Shown: positions 34,147 to 36,561 of the stretch, piece after piece
Position numbering within the stretch: the stretch's first letter is position 1
Layout of the letters: each line of letters opens with the position of its first letter
Origin: Salinivirgaceae bacterium
Lineage (GTDB): Bacteria > Bacteroidota > Bacteroidia > Bacteroidales > Salinivirgaceae
DNA length: 36,561 nucleotides
Assembly (NCBI GenBank): GCA_027858775.1
Contig: JAQICA010000001.1
Location: 1-36,561, forward strand
Direction of reading: 5' to 3'
Made by a program: the position numbers and the translations under genes
The notes under the pieces: generated by a model
Database searches by the model: none
What the model was told of the DNA's origin: nothing
The model's input: only the letters and a program-made list of their open reading frames with translations

Positions 34147-34154
34147 TATCTTTG
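34147..34154 (+). promoter_or_regulatory. -7 box upstream of the GT2 gene
   Basis: TATCTTTG is a full TAnnTTTG match, 20-27 bases before the ATG at 34174. No clear -33 box is seen at the proper distance. Confidence 0.5.
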
Positions 34155-34173
34155 AAACCAAAATTTTTGTCCT

Positions 34174-34935
34174 ATGACGCCTATTTCGGTAGTAGTAATT
34201 ACTTTTAACGAAGAGAAAAACATTGAGCGGTGCCTAAAATCTGTTCAGGATGTGGCCGACGATATTGTTGTGCTCGACAGTTTTTCGAAAGACAAAACGG
34301 AAGAAATTTGCAAACGCTACAACGCGCGTTTTTTGCAGCACGCGTTCGACGGCCATATAGAACAAAAAAACCGGGCAATTACCCACGCAAAATACCCGCA
34401 CATTTTATCGCTTGACGCGGACGAGGCATTAGACGAAAGGCTAAAACAAGAAATTTTAGCTGTAAAACAAAACTTCAGCCACGATGGGTACTATTTTAAC
34501 AGACTAACCAATTATTGCGGCACATGGATTCGCCATTGCGATTGGTACCCGGACAAGAAGCTCCGCTTGTGGGATAGCCGCAAGGGAAAATGGACGGGCG
34601 AAAATCCGCACGACAGATATGAGCTGGAACCGGGCAGCAAACAAAAATACCTCAAAGGCGATTTGCTGCACTACTCGTTCTACACCATTGAACAGCACAT
34701 GAATACGATTAATAAATTCTCCTCCATTACAGCCGATATGCGTTATAATCGCGGACAAAAATTTCGTTACTTCAAACTGTTCATCAGTCCGCTATGGAAA
34801 TTTTTCCGGTCGTACATCATTAAAGGCGGCTTTCGCGATGGGTTTTACGGATTTGTAATTTGTAAAAACTCAGCCCATTCTACGTTTCTTAAACAAGTAA
34901 AACTGTATCAAAAGTGGCATCAGACAACCAAATAA
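34174..34935 (+). CDS. GT2 glycosyltransferase, WaaE/KdtX-like
   Basis: The 253-residue protein starts MTPISVVVITFNEEKNIERCLKS. It has the GT-A motifs of GT2: DIVVLDSFSKDKTEEICK, HILSLDADEALDERL (DxD) and KKLRLWDSRKGKW with WTGENPHDRYE, as in LPS-core beta-glucosyltransferases of the WaaE/KdtX type. It probably adds a sugar to lipopolysaccharide core at the inner face of the inner membrane. The next glycosyltransferase gene overlaps its end by 22 bases. Confidence 0.87.
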   Translation: MTPISVVVITFNEEKNIERCLKSVQDVADDIVVLDSFSKDKTEEICKRYNARFLQHAFDGHIEQKNRAITHAKYPHILSLDADEALDERLKQEILAVKQNFSHDGYYFNRLTNYCGTWIRHCDWYPDKKLRLWDSRKGKWTGENPHDRYELEPGSKQKYLKGDLLHYSFYTIEQHMNTINKFSSITADMRYNRGQKFRYFKLFISPLWKFFRSYIIKGGFRDGFYGFVICKNSAHSTFLKQVKLYQKWHQTTK

Positions 34936-36011
34936 TCTGTTTTTTCAACTCATGCAAAGCATGGGGAGGCGGCGAAAAGTGGCATTTAGAAATGGCCATG
35001 CGCCTTCATACCAAAGGTTACAACGTTTTGGTTTGCGCTGCACCCGACAGCCGGCTGTGTCAGCGGGCAAAATCGGCAGGTATTCCCGTCAAAACGTTCC
35101 GCATCAGCAATTTGAGCTTTCTCAATCCCTTTTTACATTTACGTCTGAAACGTTTTTTTAAAGCCCTGCCTATTAAGCACGTGCTTCTCAACCTTCCGTC
35201 TGATTTAAAAACAGCCGGTTTTGCAGCGCACCGGGCAAATATTCCTGATATTGTGTACCGAAGAGGTAGTGCTATTCCGGTGAAAAACAGCCTCATTAAC
35301 CGCTTCCTTTTTGGGAAAGTTGTACATCGCATCATTGCAAATTCAGAAGAAACCAAGCGCACAATTCTACAAAACAATCAGCGAATTATTAACGCCGAAA
35401 ACATCCATATTATATACAACGGGATAGATCTGGAGCGCTTCGATGCACAAGAACACGAACCGCCAGAAAATGAAGAAAACAAACTGATTTTAGGGAACTT
35501 AGGTCGGCTCGAACCACAAAAAAATCAACTTTTTTTGCTCGATATACTGGAAAACATTCGCCGGAAAGGCATACCGGCTGTTTTGCACATTGGAGGTGCA
35601 GGCAGACTGGAACAAGAGTTACGCACAGAAATTAATCGCCGAAACTTAACGAATTACGTACACATGCCGGGATTTATTGACGATGTTAAATCGTTTATGA
35701 TGCAACTGGACGTTTTTCTACTGCCTTCTATGTGGGAAGGCTTTGGCTACGTATTGATTGAAGCACAAGCATGTAGCAAGCCTATTGTGGCATTTGACAC
35801 AAGCAGCAATCCGGAAATTGTAAAACACAACAACACGGGAATTTTGGTTGAAACCAATAATGTGGAGCAGTTTTCTGACGCTATTGCAACACTTTACAAC
35901 AATCCAAAGAAAAGATTGCTTATGGGTCGTAACGGACGAACGTTTGTACAACAGCGATTCGACATTTCGCAAACAACAAAGAAGTTAATTGAGTTTATTG
36001 AGGCGATTTAA
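34914..36011 (+). CDS. GT4 glycosyltransferase (LPS-type)
   Basis: The protein has 365 residues, starting with GTG at 34914 inside the preceding gene; no nearer ATG keeps the N-terminal strand and GGGEKWHLEMA loop. The GT4 pattern is present: LGNLGRLEPQKNQLFLLD, HMPGFIDDVKSFM, and the donor motif EGFGYVLIEAQACSKPIVAF with E-x7-E. It likely acts in sequence with the WaaE-like enzyme in LPS core or related glycan synthesis. Confidence 0.87.
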   Translation: MASDNQIICFFNSCKAWGGGEKWHLEMAMRLHTKGYNVLVCAAPDSRLCQRAKSAGIPVKTFRISNLSFLNPFLHLRLKRFFKALPIKHVLLNLPSDLKTAGFAAHRANIPDIVYRRGSAIPVKNSLINRFLFGKVVHRIIANSEETKRTILQNNQRIINAENIHIIYNGIDLERFDAQEHEPPENEENKLILGNLGRLEPQKNQLFLLDILENIRRKGIPAVLHIGGAGRLEQELRTEINRRNLTNYVHMPGFIDDVKSFMMQLDVFLLPSMWEGFGYVLIEAQACSKPIVAFDTSSNPEIVKHNNTGILVETNNVEQFSDAIATLYNNPKKRLLMGRNGRTFVQQRFDISQTTKKLIEFIEAI

Positions 36012-36035
36012 AAAATAAGGACTCATAAAATAAAA

Positions 36036-36083
36036 GTGCCGTCTGAAATTTACCGCAACAAATGCAATAAAAACAGACGACAC
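36036..36083 (-). terminator. Terminator-like structure for the ExbB-like gene
   Basis: GTGCCGTCTG (36036-36045) pairs with CAGACGACAC (36074-36083) with one mismatch and a 28-base loop. On the minus strand it is followed by TTTTATTTTA. It lies between two convergent genes and may serve the minus-strand one. Confidence 0.5.
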
Positions 36084-36120
36084 CATTTACCTCTTTACAG
36101 AGAGATTGCGCACATCACCA

Positions 36121-36513
36121 TTAACCTTCACTACCGGAAATGCGGTTTTGGATAACTTTCCGCAACAAGAACCAGGCAATACCGGAAAAAAGCAGCAGTC
36201 CAAAACCATAAAGTGGAGCCAGAAGCGACACCTTAAAACCACCGGCTATAAGTGCAGGTGAAATATCACCAGCCGATTCAATAGCACGCATGGCCTGAAA
36301 CAAACCAATCATCTGTGCAAAGATTCCGGTTAAAAAACCAAGACTTCCGAGAAACAACACCCAGGAATTTTGTTTGTGTAATTTCCCCTTTACACTGTTT
36401 GCTTTTAAAACCTTATAAAGAACACTGGCACTTATAAAAATTACTGCCAGCCAAAGAGCATAAATTAAGGACATAAACAATGGTCCTCCTTCAAAGAAAT
36501 GTTTTACTATCAT
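36121..36513 (-). CDS. Small MotA/TolQ/ExbB-like membrane protein
   Basis: The 130-residue protein has three membrane segments (about 12-32, 50-72, 92-115). The stretch FFEGGPLFMSLIYALWL at the start and GSLGFLTGIFAQMIGLFQAM, AGGFKVSLLAPLYGFGLLL resemble the core of MotA/TolQ/ExbB proton-channel subunits, but it is much shorter than full members. It may be a reduced member or a partner of another subunit beyond the right edge. No ExbD/TolR gene is seen. Confidence 0.65.
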   Translation of the reverse strand: MIVKHFFEGGPLFMSLIYALWLAVIFISASVLYKVLKANSVKGKLHKQNSWVLFLGSLGFLTGIFAQMIGLFQAMRAIESAGDISPALIAGGFKVSLLAPLYGFGLLLFSGIAWFLLRKVIQNRISGSEG

Positions 36514-36561
36514 AATAATATTTTTTTTTGATTACAACGTCAATAATAATACAACTATCTG

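Noticed and set aside
33872-34147. 91-codon minus-strand open frame
   Set aside because: It is in a different frame from the sortilin-like remnant and has no family pattern; the frame at 33900-34097 is preferred.
1-36561. CRISPR arrays, tRNA or rRNA genes, insertion-sequence transposases
   Set aside because: No regular direct-repeat/spacer pattern, no cloverleaf with a clear T-loop motif, and no transposase or integrase motifs were seen when reading both strands.

Overview
The window looks like chromosomal DNA of a member of the Bacteroidota, probably a marine or anaerobic Bacteroidales/Marinilabiliales-type organism; the exact genus cannot be read from the sequence. Pointers are gldF/gldG gliding-type ABC genes, a secreted protein with a type IX secretion sorting domain, many lipoproteins, a FISUMP-domain protein, SiaB/SiaC regulators without a diguanylate cyclase, AT-rich spacers and several TAnnTTTG-type -7 promoter boxes.

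Left part (1-6922, genes on the minus strand): the 5' end of purH runs off the left edge. Next come a TPR/SpoIIE-type PP2C phosphatase, an accessory patch with a FISUMP lipoprotein (3680-5563), and a secreted barrel-like protein (5807-6688). The patch is full of small palindromic repeats. The FISUMP C-terminus looks like the variable region of a diversity-generating retroelement (DGR). Directly downstream lies a decayed four-helix-bundle (Avd-like) gene, broken by a 46-bp palindromic insertion. No reverse transcriptase or template repeat is visible, so this reads as a relic or a remote target of a DGR.

Middle part (6921-19131, minus strand): a TlpA-like thioredoxin lipoprotein; an aspartate ammonia-lyase fused to an N-terminal cyclic-nucleotide-binding domain; dnaN; a DUF4340-like protein with gldG and gldF; a soluble histidine kinase that also carries a cyclic-nucleotide-binding domain; an HD-domain protein; and a GT4 glycosyltransferase.

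Right part (19523-36513): on the plus strand, a choice-of-anchor-J/T9SS cargo protein, the siaB-siaC pair, ruvX-def, and a small TPR lipoprotein. DUF4407 and a DUF134-NifX fusion lie on the minus strand. A five-gene plus-strand run follows (MacB-type ATPase, two duplicated FtsX/MacB permeases, an HlyD-type adaptor and a DUF4932-like lipoprotein). Then come a minus-strand HEPN/MNT pair, a YccF-like membrane protein, a remnant of a sortilin-like repeat protein, two overlapping LPS-type glycosyltransferase genes, and a small MotA/TolQ/ExbB-like membrane protein at the right edge.

Links between genes: the SpoIIE phosphatase (698-2845) and SiaB/SiaC (21671-22581) could form a kinase/phosphatase switch on SiaC, although they are about 19 kb apart. 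gldF, gldG, the DUF4340-like gene and dnaN are closely packed and may share a promoter upstream of gldF. The most unusual region is 2850-6925 (DGR-like relic plus several palindromic repeat families).
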